DNA from: Lentzea pudingi
GTDB lineage: Bacteria > Actinomycetota > Actinomycetes > Mycobacteriales > Pseudonocardiaceae
Direction of reading: 5' to 3'
Length of the DNA: 64,000 bases
NCBI RefSeq assembly: GCF_014646255.1
Contig: NZ_BMNC01000013.1
Location: 1-64,000, forward strand
In this document: piece after piece, positions 37,704-46,895 of the stretch
Position numbering within the stretch: position 1 is the first letter of the stretch
How the letters are laid out: the number at the start of each line of letters is the position of its first letter
Translations under genes and position numbers: made by a program
The notes under the pieces: generated by a model
What the model saw: the letters and a program-made list of their open reading frames with translations, nothing else
Told to the model about the DNA's origin: nothing
The model's database searches: none

Positions 37704-38620
37704 GACGAGAACTCCTTCGCATGGGCGGCGGCCAGCTCACCGGCGACCTCGGCGGTGCTGATCAGCACCGCCATGTTGGCCTTCGCGGAACGGCCCTCCG
37801 TCGCACGGTCCACGGCCCGCATGAGGTACTTCGTGATCGCCTGCCCCGACACACCATCACGTTCGGCTCGTGCGACGGCCTTGGTGATCACCGCCTCGAC
37901 CTCGGCACCGTCGATCGCGTCCGCGTGCTTCGTCGGTGTGGTGACGAGGAACGAGCCGGGGTTGCCGAGCGCCCAGTGGTTCTCGATCGCCTTCGCCAGC
38001 AGCGACGGGTCGTCGATGCGGTGCGGTGCGCGCAGACCGCTGGACACGCAGTAGAACGCGGGGAAGTCGTCCGAGCGGTAGGCCACGACCGGAACGCAGT
38101 GCGTCTCCAGGAACTCCATCGTGAGCCCCAGGTCGAGGATGTTCTTGGCACCCGCGCAGACCACCGCGACCTTGGACCGGGTGAACTGCACGAGGTCCGA
38201 CGAGACGTCCATCGTCCGTTCGGCGCCGCGGTGCACGCCGCCGATCCCGGCCGAGGAGAAGAACTTCAGCCCCGCCAGCTCGGCCGCGATCACCGACGAC
38301 GCGACGGTGGTCGCGCCCATCCCGCCGCGGGCCAGCACGATCGGCAGGTCGCGGCTGCTGACCTTCGGGATCCCCGGTGTGGACGCGAACCTCTCGATGT
38401 CGGTCTCGGTGAGGCCGATGAGGATGCGGCCGTTGTCGATGCCGATCGTGGCCGGCACCGAGCCGCTCGCCCGGACCGCGTCCTCGACCCGGCGGGCGGT
38501 CTCGGCGTTGTCCGGGTAGTCGAGGCCGTGCGTGATCACGTTGGACTCCAGCGCCACGACGGGCTGCCCCGCCGTGATCGCCTCGGCCACTTCCTCGCTG
38601 TAGACAAGGGGAATGTTCAT
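37700..38620 (-). CDS. psuG: Pseudouridine-5'-phosphate glycosidase (IndA/PsuG)
   Basis: 306 residues of the PsuG family, which reversibly forms or splits the C-glycosidic bond between uracil-type bases and ribose 5-phosphate. Motifs seen: VVALESNVITHGLDYPDN near the N-terminus, IGIDNGRILIGL, LARGGMGATTVASSV with the active-site region, GGVHRGAER and AGAKNILDLG. ATG 38620 follows TGAGG at 5 nt. It lies directly after a tautomerase and the indigoidine synthetase; in known clusters the PsuG-type enzyme makes a C-nucleoside (minimycin) from an NRPS-derived precursor, so a biosynthetic rather than degradative role is likely here. Confidence 0.92.
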   Translation of the reverse strand: MNIPLVYSEEVAEAITAGQPVVALESNVITHGLDYPDNAETARRVEDAVRASGSVPATIGIDNGRILIGLTETDIERFASTPGIPKVSSRDLPIVLARGGMGATTVASSVIAAELAGLKFFSSAGIGGVHRGAERTMDVSSDLVQFTRSKVAVVCAGAKNILDLGLTMEFLETHCVPVVAYRSDDFPAFYCVSSGLRAPHRIDDPSLLAKAIENHWALGNPGSFLVTTPTKHADAIDGAEVEAVITKAVARAERDGVSGQAITKYLMRAVDRATEGRSAKANMAVLISTAEVAGELAAAHAKEFSS

Positions 38621-38627
38621 CGGCACC

Positions 38628-38852
38628 TCAGTAGCTCGGGGTCTTGCGCAGGAGGTGGTGGCGTTCCACGATCTCCGGCGCGTAGACCTGGTCCTGCCAC
38701 GCCTGCGGCCCGACCGGTTCCAGGGCGATGGACACGACGCCCTCGTCGCAGCCGAACGCCTTGGTCACCGCCTCGGTGATGGCCGTGACCAGCTCGGACG
38801 CCTGCTCGTCGTTGAGCGGTGCAGGGAAGTGCTTGATGTTCACGTGCGGCAT
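38628..38852 (-). CDS. 4-oxalocrotonate tautomerase-like protein
   Basis: 74 residues. Starts MPHVNIKHF, so Pro becomes the N-terminal catalytic residue after Met removal, as in 4-OT/PptA enzymes, followed by the helix LNDEQASELVTAITEAVTKA. Tautomerases catalyse keto-enol shifts. It lies 10 nt after the NRPS stop and 7 nt before psuG, suggesting a step on the NRPS-released cyclic intermediate. The last 40 residues of the NRPS resemble its helix; see findings. Confidence 0.85.
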   Translation of the reverse strand: MPHVNIKHFPAPLNDEQASELVTAITEAVTKAFGCDEGVVSIALEPVGPQAWQDQVYAPEIVERHHLLRKTPSY

Positions 38853-38862
38853 CGCGTCCTCC

Positions 38863-41800
38863 TCACGACCGGCCTCCCGCGATGGCGAGGGTGACGGCCT
38901 TGGTGACGGCCGCGATGAGCTCGGCCATCTGCGCGTCGGACAGCAGCACCGGCACCTGGGCGATCTCCTGCTGCACGACCGCGTTCTGCTCCATGGACGC
39001 CAGCAGCTCGTCGATGTCGGGCTCGCGCAGCAGGCTGTAGTGGTCGGCCCGCAGTTCGACGACGGTCGGGTCGGTGACCGAGAAGCCCTCGCTGCCCTCG
39101 ATGAACGAGTAGTCGTCGCCCTGCGCCTTGAAGATCGTGAGCGGCGCGGTGATGGTGCGCTCGGCCAGTTCGCTGAAGGTGTACTTGAAGGAGAACGTCT
39201 CCGTGACGATCTTGATGATCCGCCGCACGAGCTCGCTGTCGAGGTCGCGGAACTCCGCGCTGACGAACGCCGCGAAGCTGTCCTCGTCCTTCGCGACCTC
39301 CAGGCACTTCGAGAGCCGCGCGTCGGTGATGCTGCCCGCGAACACCGAGAACAGGATCGTCACGAACGCGCTGTTGTCGTACGAGGCCTCGTCGCTGTCC
39401 CGCTCCGAGCGCACCTTCGGCGATCCCGGCGCGATCAGGTAGAGGTTCTCGACCTGCTCACCGGCCTGCTCCAGCTGGTAGGCCGTCTCGAACGCGACGC
39501 GCGCGCCGAAGGAGTAGCCCCACAACGTGTACGGGCCCTGCGGCTGGACCTTCTTGATGGCCTCGATGTCAGCGGCGGCCATCTCGCGGATCGTGCCGTA
39601 CGGCGTCTCGCCCTCGTTGATGCCGTGGGCCTGCACGCCGTAGAACGGGCGCTCGGAACGGCTTGCGAGCGTGCGCAGGTTCATCGGGTAGCCGCCGAGG
39701 CCTGGCCAGCAGAACACCGGCACCGCGTCCCCGTTGGGCTGCAACGGGACCAGTCGCGAGATCGGTCCCTCGTGCAGGCCGTCGACCCGGCGGGAGAGCT
39801 GCTCGATCGTCGGCGACTCGAACAGCACCTGCAGCGGCAGGCTCGTGCCGAAGTCCTTGTTGATGCGGTTGACCAGGCCGACCGCGATCAGCGAGTTGCC
39901 GCCGGTCTCGAAGAAGTCGTCGTGCGTCGAGACGGTCTCGCGCTTCATCAGCTTCTTCCACATCTCGCTGATGCGGCGCTCGGTGATGGTGCGCGGTGCG
40001 ACGAACGGGCGGTCCTGGTCGTCGACGTTGGTCTTGTCCGACGCCTCCAGGGCCTTGACGTCGATCTTGCCGTTGGCGGAGAGCGGCAGCCTGTCGAGGA
40101 CCACGACCTTGTTGGGGATCATGTAGTCCGGCAGGAAGTTCACCAGGTCGTCCCGGATGAGCTCGGCCGGGCCCTTCATGTGGACGACGTCCTCCTTCAT
40201 CCCGGGGCTGCGGCGCTGGTCGTAGGAGACCTTGCCGCCCAGGAAGAAGTACGACGGGCCGCCGTCCTCACCGATGTCGTTCAGGAGGCTGTTGATGCGC
40301 TTGGCCGACGGCAGGTCGTTCTCCGACTTCGAGCTGTACCCCGACGACATGAAGCCGAGGTCGACGTCGTTGGCGGACAACCGGTGCATGGTCCGGCCGA
40401 GGTCGACGTACCGGCGCCAGTCCTCAGTGGACCGGCTGACGGCCGTGACACCGAAGCTCGCCCGCTCGTAGACCGCCTGGTTGATCGCGATGACGTGCTT
40501 GCGCAGCACCAGTTCGTCCGACACCCGCTCGAACTCGCCGTCCGCGTACCGGTACTGGCCGCCGGGCAGGTTCGCGACGCGGCCGGGGTGCGTCTGGACG
40601 TAGACGTCGACGTCGTCCTCGCGGACGCCGGTGTAGGCGCACAGTTCGAACGTGCCGAGGTAGTAGTCCTCGTCGGCGACGTCGAGCTGTTCCTTGGTCT
40701 CCGGCGTGTACGCGGCGGCCGTGATGTCGAGGCCGTAACCCGGCAGGACCTCCTCGAAGAGGCCGACCATGTGGCCGGTCTCGATCTCCAGGACCTCCTG
40801 GATGTTGTTGAGGTACACCGACTCGATCGCGGCCTTGCGCCCGATGAAGTGCAGTTTCGCCTTGGCCTCGAAGCTCTCCGGCAGCGACGAGATCAGCACG
40901 AGCTGGTGGCGCAGCGGGTGGTAGTAGTACAGCCCGGCCGGCAGCCCCGCGATGTGGTGCAGCTCCAGGTGGAGCTGGGTCGCGTAGAGCGAACCCGGTG
41001 ACGCGTAGCCGTACTTGGGCAGCAGCCGCTGGTCGCTGAAGTGCGCGCCGAAGTAGCGCAGGATCTCGCCCAGCTCGGAGACGTGGATGGTCTTCGGGTC
41101 CTTGGATCCGGCCCCGATCGGCTTGCGTTCCAGCAACCTCTGGAGGTCGGCGTCGGTGACCTGGCCGCCCTCGTAGAACCTGTAGGACTTGCGGCTGAAG
41201 ACGACCTTGCGCTGCAGGCAGCTCGCTTCCTCACCGGGCAGCTCGAAGCTCTGCCGGCCACCGAGGTCGTCGCGCACGCCGGGGTTCGACAGCTGCGCGC
41301 GGACCTGCAGGCGGCTCGACTTCGACTGGTGGTGCGACCCGGCGTTGCCCTGGTCCATCAGGGCGGCTTCCTTGGGGTTCAGCTCGACGCACGCGATCAG
41401 GTTCTGGAACCCGGTGCGCTCGTCCTCCTTGACGATCACCGCCGCGTTGCGCACCCAGTCGTGCGTCTCGATCGCGAGCCGGATCTCGTCCAGCTCGACC
41501 CGGTACCCGCGCAGCTTGACCTGGCTGTCGGCGCGTCCGGCGAACTGCACCGTGCCGTCGAGGTTCTGCGTCACGAGGTCGCCGGTGCGGAACATGCCGT
41601 CCACGAACCGTTCCTCGGTCAGCTCCGGCTGGTGCAGGTAGCCGCGGGCGACCTGGATGCCGCCGATGTAGAGCTCACCGATCTCGCCCGGCGTGACCAG
41701 GTCGCGGTTCTCGTCGAGCACCAGGTACGTCGTCTGCGCCACCGGCAGGCCGATCGAGATGGACTTCGGTGCCTCGGCGAGCTCGGCGGGGTCGACCACG

Positions 41801-42726
41801 TGCGATGACGAGTTGATCGTCGTCTCGGTGGGGCCGTAGAGGTTGATGAGCCTGACGTTCGGCATGTCCGCGACGAACGCCTGGGCCAGCGTGCGGGACA
41901 ACGCCTCGCCACCGCTGAAGACCTGCTTCAGCGACGTGACGGTGTGGAACTCCTCGGTGTCGATCAACGCCTGGAGCAGCGTCGGCACGCACTGCAGCGT
42001 CGTGACACCCTGCTCGCGCATGGTCTCGATCAGCATCTCGGGGTCGCGGTAGATGCCGGGACGGCCCATCACGACGGTGCTGCCGACCGCGGGGGCGAGG
42101 ATCTCCCACTGCGCGGCGTCGAAGCTCATCGGCGTCTTCTGCACCACGCGCTTCGTGCCGTCGATGGCGTGCACGTCGTGCAGCCACAGCATCTGGTTGA
42201 CGATGCTGCGGTGTTCGATCATCACGCCCTTGGGCCGGCCGGTGCTGCCCGAGGTGTAGATGATGTACGCGAGACTCGTGTGCGCGGGGGAGAAGCCGTC
42301 GTCGAACGCCTCGTCGCAGTCGTCGAGGGTGACGATCCTCGTGGTGGCGGGCGCGAGTTCGGCCAGGCGCTGCTTCAGGGCGGGCTGCGTCACGACGACC
42401 TTCGTGCGCGAGTCCTCGATCATGTACCGGAGCCGCTCTTCCGGGTACTCCGGGCTCAGCGGCAGGTAGGCGCCGCCGGCGCACAGGATTCCCCACGCTC
42501 CGACCACGAGGTCCAGCGACGGCTCCACGAACATGCCGACGCAGTCGTCCTCGCTGATGCCGAGTCGTCTCAGATGCGTGGCCAGCGCGGAACTCTGCTC
42601 GAACAGTTCGCCGTAGGTGATGCTGTCCTCACCGAAGACGACGGCCGTGCGATCAGGGTGTTCCTCGACCTGCTTGCGCAGCAGGTCGGGGAGGCAGCCG
42701 CCGTCCACTTCAGCTTCGTGCGACAT
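38863..42726 (-). CDS. indC: Indigoidine synthetase-like NRPS (A-Ox-T-TE)
   Basis: 1287 residues from ATG 42726 (GGGGA upstream), near the length of BpsA/IndC. Adenylation core with YTSGSTGRPKG (about 159) and NLYGPTET; the A domain is split by a flavin oxidase inserted between about 470 and 840 (SYRFYEGGQVTDADLQRLLE, LHHIAGLPAGLYYYHPLRHQ). Carrier-protein serine in GGNSLIAV (about 943), thioesterase GYSFG (about 1070) with the catalytic Ser. Such single-module enzymes activate glutamine, oxidise it and release 5-amino-3H-pyrrole-2,6-dione-type rings that dimerise to blue indigoidine or feed minimycin. An unusual tail of about 40 residues follows the TE. Operon partners: tautomerase, PsuG, HAD, UPRT, DMT exporter. 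Confidence 0.92.
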   Translation of the reverse strand: MSHEAEVDGGCLPDLLRKQVEEHPDRTAVVFGEDSITYGELFEQSSALATHLRRLGISEDDCVGMFVEPSLDLVVGAWGILCAGGAYLPLSPEYPEERLRYMIEDSRTKVVVTQPALKQRLAELAPATTRIVTLDDCDEAFDDGFSPAHTSLAYIIYTSGSTGRPKGVMIEHRSIVNQMLWLHDVHAIDGTKRVVQKTPMSFDAAQWEILAPAVGSTVVMGRPGIYRDPEMLIETMREQGVTTLQCVPTLLQALIDTEEFHTVTSLKQVFSGGEALSRTLAQAFVADMPNVRLINLYGPTETTINSSSHVVDPAELAEAPKSISIGLPVAQTTYLVLDENRDLVTPGEIGELYIGGIQVARGYLHQPELTEERFVDGMFRTGDLVTQNLDGTVQFAGRADSQVKLRGYRVELDEIRLAIETHDWVRNAAVIVKEDERTGFQNLIACVELNPKEAALMDQGNAGSHHQSKSSRLQVRAQLSNPGVRDDLGGRQSFELPGEEASCLQRKVVFSRKSYRFYEGGQVTDADLQRLLERKPIGAGSKDPKTIHVSELGEILRYFGAHFSDQRLLPKYGYASPGSLYATQLHLELHHIAGLPAGLYYYHPLRHQLVLISSLPESFEAKAKLHFIGRKAAIESVYLNNIQEVLEIETGHMVGLFEEVLPGYGLDITAAAYTPETKEQLDVADEDYYLGTFELCAYTGVREDDVDVYVQTHPGRVANLPGGQYRYADGEFERVSDELVLRKHVIAINQAVYERASFGVTAVSRSTEDWRRYVDLGRTMHRLSANDVDLGFMSSGYSSKSENDLPSAKRINSLLNDIGEDGGPSYFFLGGKVSYDQRRSPGMKEDVVHMKGPAELIRDDLVNFLPDYMIPNKVVVLDRLPLSANGKIDVKALEASDKTNVDDQDRPFVAPRTITERRISEMWKKLMKRETVSTHDDFFETGGNSLIAVGLVNRINKDFGTSLPLQVLFESPTIEQLSRRVDGLHEGPISRLVPLQPNGDAVPVFCWPGLGGYPMNLRTLASRSERPFYGVQAHGINEGETPYGTIREMAAADIEAIKKVQPQGPYTLWGYSFGARVAFETAYQLEQAGEQVENLYLIAPGSPKVRSERDSDEASYDNSAFVTILFSVFAGSITDARLSKCLEVAKDEDSFAAFVSAEFRDLDSELVRRIIKIVTETFSFKYTFSELAERTITAPLTIFKAQGDDYSFIEGSEGFSVTDPTVVELRADHYSLLREPDIDELLASMEQNAVVQQEIAQVPVLLSDAQMAELIAAVTKAVTLAIAGGRS

Positions 42727-43064
42727 CTCTGAAATCCCCCAAGCGGTCGGCGGGCATGAGTGGGTGCGAGCGCGTTCTTGGTTAGTTGAAGAACGTATGA
42801 GCGACGGCTCGAAACCCACTGGAGCGGTACGCCTGGTGGACAGCCGCAGAGGTCTACCGGAACAGCCTTGAACCACACCGGAATTCCACCCGCTGGGACG
42901 GTGGTTCGGTGGCGAATGGTTACCGCACCGTCCACAATGGTGTGGAGTTGACGCCGGCCTGAGCCCAGCACCCGGACGAGGCGGTGTTCCGCGTGGAGAC
43001 CGAGTTCACCAGCCGCCAGGGCGGTTTTCCGGCGGCACGACGGACGGCCTGATCACCGCTGTGG
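42727..43064. other. Intergenic region carrying the NRPS operon promoter
   Basis: 338 bp between the minus-strand NRPS start and the stop of the minus-strand Rdx gene. It must contain the promoter of the six-gene operon; no unambiguous -35/-10 pair or operator was recognised. No other gene seen. Confidence 0.5.
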
Positions 43065-43349
43065 TCAGGAGTTCTTGCGATCGGTGTGGCCCAGCGAACG
43101 CTCTGGCGCCACCCGGTCGCGCACGAGCTGCTTGAGCACGGCGAGGTCCGGGAAGCCCTCCTGAACCTTGCGCGACCACAGGGTCTCGCCGTCGAGCCGC
43201 ACGTCGAACACGCCTCCGGTACCGGGGATCAGCGCGACCTCGCCCAGTTCGGCGGTGAACGTCGTCAGCAGCTCCTGCGCGGTCCAGCCCGCACGCAGCA
43301 GCCAGCGGCACTGCGTGCAGTACTCGATCTCCAGACGCGGTGTTCTCAC
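43065..43349 (-). CDS. SelT/SelW/SelH-like (Rdx) thioredoxin-fold protein
   Basis: 94 residues of the Rdx family. CxxC motif in IEYCTQCRWLLRAGW at the N-terminus, then GEVALIPGTGGVFDVRLDG and FPDLAVLKQLVRDRV. Bacterial Rdx proteins have Cys in place of selenocysteine and are thought to be redox partners. GTG 43349 overlaps the stop of the XRE regulator gene as GTGA, so translation is coupled. Confidence 0.88.
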   Translation of the reverse strand: MRTPRLEIEYCTQCRWLLRAGWTAQELLTTFTAELGEVALIPGTGGVFDVRLDGETLWSRKVQEGFPDLAVLKQLVRDRVAPERSLGHTDRKNS

Positions 43350-44209
43350 GCCTTAGTAGTAACAGACGGCGTCGCGCCCGCACCCCAGTTGGCCAGCAGC
43401 TGCAGGCCCTCGGCGGACGGGGTGCCCGGTTCGGCGTGGTAGGTGCTCAGGAACATGCCGGGCTCGTTCGGCATGCGCAGCGTCTCGTACGAGAGCGTCA
43501 GCTCGCCCACCAGAGGATGCTTGAGCACCTTCGTGCCGAAGCTCTTCTCCTTGACCTCGTGCGCGGCCCAGAGCTGGCGGAAGAGCTCGCTCTTCAGCGA
43601 CAGCTCGCCGATCAGCGCGGCCAGTTCCGGGTCGTTCGAGCAGCAGGCGGCGTCGGAGCGCAGGAACGCGACGATGTCGGCGGCCTTGTTCTCCCAGTTG
43701 ACGAAGAGGCCCTGGTACTCGGGCCGCAGGAAGATCAGGCGCGCCCAGTTGCGGTCTCGTGGCGCGAGCCGGCCCCAGTCGCCGAACAGGGCCGCGGCCA
43801 TCGGGTTCCACGCGAGGATGTCGGTGCGCCGGCCGCCGATGTACGCGGGTACGGCGATGCCTTCGAGCAGGTGCCGCAGCGCCGGGCGGACCGTCGCACG
43901 CGGCTCGGCCTTCTTCTTCTGCGGCTTGCTGCGGGTCAGGTTGCCCAGGTAGTCGCGTTCGGCGTCGGTCAGGCGCAACGCGCGGGCGATCGAGTCCAGG
44001 ACCTCGGTCGAGACGTTGCGGCCGTTGCCCTGCTCCAGGCGCGTGTAGTACGCCACGGAGACGCCCGCGAGCTGCGCCAGTTCCTCGCGGCGCAGGCCTG
44101 GCACGCGGCGGGCGCGGCCGTACTGGGGGAGCCCGACGTCGTCAGGGGACAGCCGGGCGCGGCGGCTGCGCAGGAAGTCGCTCAGCTCGGTGCGCGGGTC
44201 GACGGTCAT
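43346..44209 (-). CDS. XRE-family regulator with MmyB-like ligand domain
   Basis: 287 residues from ATG 44209. XRE HTH (LRREELAQLAGVSVAYYTRL, then EQGNGRNVS) at about 30-95, followed by the MmyB-like C-terminal domain (VPAYIGGRRTDILAWNPMAA, PEYQGLFVNWENKAADIVAF, LSYETLRMPNEPG). Such regulators often lie next to oxidoreductases and repress or activate them in response to a small molecule. It is divergent from the alcohol dehydrogenase gene with about 145 bp between starts, so likely controls it, and precedes the Rdx gene in its own operon. Confidence 0.88.
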   Translation of the reverse strand: MTVDPRTELSDFLRSRRARLSPDDVGLPQYGRARRVPGLRREELAQLAGVSVAYYTRLEQGNGRNVSTEVLDSIARALRLTDAERDYLGNLTRSKPQKKKAEPRATVRPALRHLLEGIAVPAYIGGRRTDILAWNPMAAALFGDWGRLAPRDRNWARLIFLRPEYQGLFVNWENKAADIVAFLRSDAACCSNDPELAALIGELSLKSELFRQLWAAHEVKEKSFGTKVLKHPLVGELTLSYETLRMPNEPGMFLSTYHAEPGTPSAEGLQLLANWGAGATPSVTTKA

Positions 44210-44354
44210 GCACCCGAGTATCCCCGCGCCGTCCACGTCGTGCCTGCTACTGCTGGTGGTAGGCACGGCAGACATACGAAAACCAGGTGTCTGGGCAACC
44301 CTCACGAACGCGAGCAGTGTCGTCATCGACACGACGAACCGAGGAGAGACCCTG

Positions 44355-45395
44355 ATGAGCACCGTCGCTGCCTACGCCGCTCCCGCACCCAAGGCACCGC
44401 TGGAGCGCACCACCATCGAGCGCCGTGCGGTCGGCGCGCACGACGTCCTGATCGACATCAAGTTCGCGGGCATCTGCCACTCCGACATCCACCAGGTCGA
44501 CGAGGGCTGGGGCCAGGGGATCTTCCCGATGGTCCCCGGTCACGAGATCGCCGGCGTGGTCGTCGAGGTCGGTTCCGAGGTCACCCGCCACGCCGTCGGT
44601 GACCGGGTCGGGGTCGGCTGCATGGTCGACTCGTGCCGCGAGTGCGAGTTCTGCCTGCGCGGGCTGGAGCAGTACTGCGCCAACGGCAACACGATGACCT
44701 ACAACGGCATCGACCGCCGCGGCGACGTCACGTACGGCGGCTACTCGCAGCAGATCGTGGTCGACGAGAACTACGTCGTGCGCATCCCGGACGCGCTGCC
44801 GCTCGACGTGGCCGCGCCGCTGCTGTGCGCCGGCATCACGCTCTACTCGCCGCTCAAGCACTGGGGCGTCGCGCCGGGCAAGAAGGTCGCCGTCGTCGGC
44901 CTCGGCGGGCTGGGCCACATGGGCGTGAAGATCGCGGCCGCGCTCGGCGCCGAGGTCACCGTGCTGTCGCAGTCGTTGCGCAAGAAGGACGACGGGCTCG
45001 GGCTCGGCGCCCAGGACTACCGCGCCACCAGCGACCCGGCCACGTTCACCGAGCTGGCGGGCAAGTTCGACGTCATCGTCTCCACGGTGTCCGCGCCGCT
45101 GGACTTCACCGCCTACCTCGGCCTGCTCAAGACCGACGGTGCCCTGGTGAACGTCGGCGCGCCCGAGGAGCCGGTCTCGATCAACCTGTTCGGGCTGCTC
45201 GGCGGACGCAAGACGCTCGCCGGCTCGATGATCGGCGGCATCGCCGAGACCCAGGAGATGCTGGACTTCTGTGCCGAGCACGGCCTGGGCGCGGAGATCG
45301 AGCTGATCGACGCCGACCAGGTCAACACCGCCTACGAGCGCGTGAAGTCGAGCGACGTGCGGTACCGGTTCGTGATCGACACCGCCACGATCTGA
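44355..45395 (+). CDS. Zinc-dependent NAD(P) alcohol dehydrogenase (cinnamyl-type)
   Basis: 346 residues, ATG 44355 with GAGGAGAG upstream. Catalytic zinc ligands in GICHSDIH and GHEIAG, four-Cys structural zinc motif CRECEFCLRGLEQYC, Rossmann glycine motif GLGGLGHMG (about 185). This is the CAD-like subclass that reduces aldehydes using NADPH. Controlled probably by the divergent XRE regulator. A strong hairpin follows the stop and separates it from the converging MerR gene. Confidence 0.93.
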   Translation: MSTVAAYAAPAPKAPLERTTIERRAVGAHDVLIDIKFAGICHSDIHQVDEGWGQGIFPMVPGHEIAGVVVEVGSEVTRHAVGDRVGVGCMVDSCRECEFCLRGLEQYCANGNTMTYNGIDRRGDVTYGGYSQQIVVDENYVVRIPDALPLDVAAPLLCAGITLYSPLKHWGVAPGKKVAVVGLGGLGHMGVKIAAALGAEVTVLSQSLRKKDDGLGLGAQDYRATSDPATFTELAGKFDVIVSTVSAPLDFTAYLGLLKTDGALVNVGAPEEPVSINLFGLLGGRKTLAGSMIGGIAETQEMLDFCAEHGLGAEIELIDADQVNTAYERVKSSDVRYRFVIDTATI

Positions 45396-45403
45396 GACCC
45401 GCT

Positions 45404-45433
45404 GCCGTGCCCGCTCACTGGGGCGGGCACGGC
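45404..45433. terminator. Bidirectional terminator
   Basis: GCCGTGCCCGC (45404-45414) pairs perfectly with 45423-45433 around an 8-nt loop. It lies just after the alcohol dehydrogenase stop and within the last codons of the convergent MerR gene, so it can end transcription from both sides. No U-tract, so efficiency is uncertain. Confidence 0.65.
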
Positions 45434-45786
45434 TTCCCGGTCGCGTACGCCGTCGTGGCGCCCGCGATCACCCTGTCGAGCTGCAGGAGGGTCTCCTGCA
45501 GCTCTTCGATCTGCCGCACCACCGACGAGCGGTGGCCGTGCAGCTTGGACAGCACCTCCGGCGCAGCCACCCCCGTCACCACGCACGGCAGCATCTCCAG
45601 GATCGACGCGCTGGAGATCCCGGCGCCGTAGAGCTGCTGGATGAGCCGCACCCTGGCGACGGCGTTGTCCTCGTACCGCCGCTGCCCGCTCCCGCTGCGT
45701 TCGGAGGCGAGAAGCCCCTGCTCTTCGTAGTAGCGCAACGCGCGCACGCTCACGCCCGTGCGTTCCGCCAGCTCACCGATGCGCAT
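45415..45786 (-). CDS. MerR-family regulator
   Basis: 123 residues. HTH IGELAERTGVSVRALRYYEE, GQRRYEDNAVARVRLIQQL, dimerisation helix and a C-terminus with one Cys in the body and one in GKPCPPQ. It is divergent from an old-yellow-enzyme gene across a 59-bp gap that contains a perfect dyad, as in regulator/target pairs such as NemR-like or SoxR-like systems. Likely senses electrophiles or redox stress (inference). Confidence 0.9.
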   Translation of the reverse strand: MRIGELAERTGVSVRALRYYEEQGLLASERSGSGQRRYEDNAVARVRLIQQLYGAGISSASILEMLPCVVTGVAAPEVLSKLHGHRSSVVRQIEELQETLLQLDRVIAGATTAYATGKPCPPQ

Positions 45787-45811
45787 GAGACCTCCGCCAC
45801 AAAAGCTACCT

Positions 45812-45827
45812 CTGACGTCAACGTCAG
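45812..45827. promoter_or_regulatory. MerR-type operator between regulator and reductase
   Basis: CTGACGT-CA-ACGTCAG is a perfect 16-nt palindrome. With TAGCGT at 45833-45838 as a -10 and a -35-like TACCTC at 45808-45813, it fits the long-spacer promoter of MerR-activated genes reading into the reductase gene. Confidence 0.7.
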
Positions 45828-45845
45828 GTTTCTAGCGTAGCTCTC

Positions 45846-46895
45846 ATGCTTCTCAGCAGCTACCGACTCGGAAACCTGACCCTGCCCAACCGCCTCGTGA
45901 TGGCGCCGATGACCCGCGCACGGGCCGTTGACGGCAAACCGACCGAGGCCACGGCCACCTACTACGCCCAGCGCGCCACGGCCGGGCTGATCGTCACCGA
46001 AGGCGTGCATCCGAACGCGGTCGGCCAGGCCGGTCCGTTCATGCCCGGTATCCACACCGACGACCAGGTCAAGGCCTGGCGACTGGTCACCGACGCCGTG
46101 CACGCCAACGGCGGCCGCATCTTCGCCCAGCTCATGCACGGTGGCCGGATCGGGCACCCCGACGTCGCCGGGCACCACCCCGTCGGTCCGTCGGCGATCG
46201 CGGCCGGCACCGAGGTCTTCACCCCGTCCGGCATGACGTCCGCACCCGTCCCGCGCGCCCTGGAGACGGCGGAGGTGGCGGAGCAGGTCCAGGCGTTCGC
46301 CGGCGCGGCACGGCGGGCCGTCGACGCCGGGTTCGACGGCGTGGAGCTGCACGGCGCCAACGGGTACCTGATCCAGCAGTTCCTGTCCTCCAGTGCGAAC
46401 GAGCGCACGGACCGCTACGGCGGCTCGACCACCGGCCGCATCCGGTTCGCCGTCGAGGCGGTCGAGGCCGTGGCGGACGCCATCGGAGCGGACCGCGTCG
46501 GCATCCGGCTCTCACCCGGCGGTGAGATCCAGGGCATCGTCGAGGAGGACGTGCCCGTGCTCTACGGCGAGCTGCTCAAAGCGTTGCCGGACATCGCGTA
46601 CGTCCACGTGCTGGCCACTGTGGACGACGAGGCGTTGATGGAACTGCGCAAGGCCTGGCCGACCGCGTTCATCCTCAACCCCGGTGGCCAGATCGGCCCG
46701 GTCGAGGGCACGCGCGAGCAGGGCGAGCGCTGGCTCGCCAACGGCGCCGACCTCATCAGCTACGGCCGCGCCTACATCGGCAACCCCGACCTCGTCGAAC
46801 GCTTCCGGCTGGGCCTGCCGCTCGCCGGCGCCGACCGCGACACCTGGTTCCAGACGCCGAACGGGTACGTCGACTACCCGAGCTATCAGCACTGA
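45846..46895 (+). CDS. Alkene reductase, old yellow enzyme family
   Basis: 349 residues of the NemA/OYE family: an FMN beta-alpha barrel reducing activated C=C bonds and nitro compounds with NADPH. Seen: LVMAPMTRARAVDG and ATAGLIVTEGVHPNAVGQAG near the FMN site, QLMHGGRIGHPD with substrate His region, FDGVELHGANGYLIQQFLSS, SYGRAYIGNPDLVER. Divergently controlled by the MerR gene (dyad at 45812-45827). Its stop overlaps the converging TetR gene by 10 nt. Confidence 0.94.
   Translation: MLLSSYRLGNLTLPNRLVMAPMTRARAVDGKPTEATATYYAQRATAGLIVTEGVHPNAVGQAGPFMPGIHTDDQVKAWRLVTDAVHANGGRIFAQLMHGGRIGHPDVAGHHPVGPSAIAAGTEVFTPSGMTSAPVPRALETAEVAEQVQAFAGAARRAVDAGFDGVELHGANGYLIQQFLSSSANERTDRYGGSTTGRIRFAVEAVEAVADAIGADRVGIRLSPGGEIQGIVEEDVPVLYGELLKALPDIAYVHVLATVDDEALMELRKAWPTAFILNPGGQIGPVEGTREQGERWLANGADLISYGRAYIGNPDLVERFRLGLPLAGADRDTWFQTPNGYVDYPSYQH

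Noticed and set aside
38728..41001. Plus-strand 757-codon open frame
   Set aside because: Antisense to the NRPS; no motif; codon shadow of high-GC DNA.
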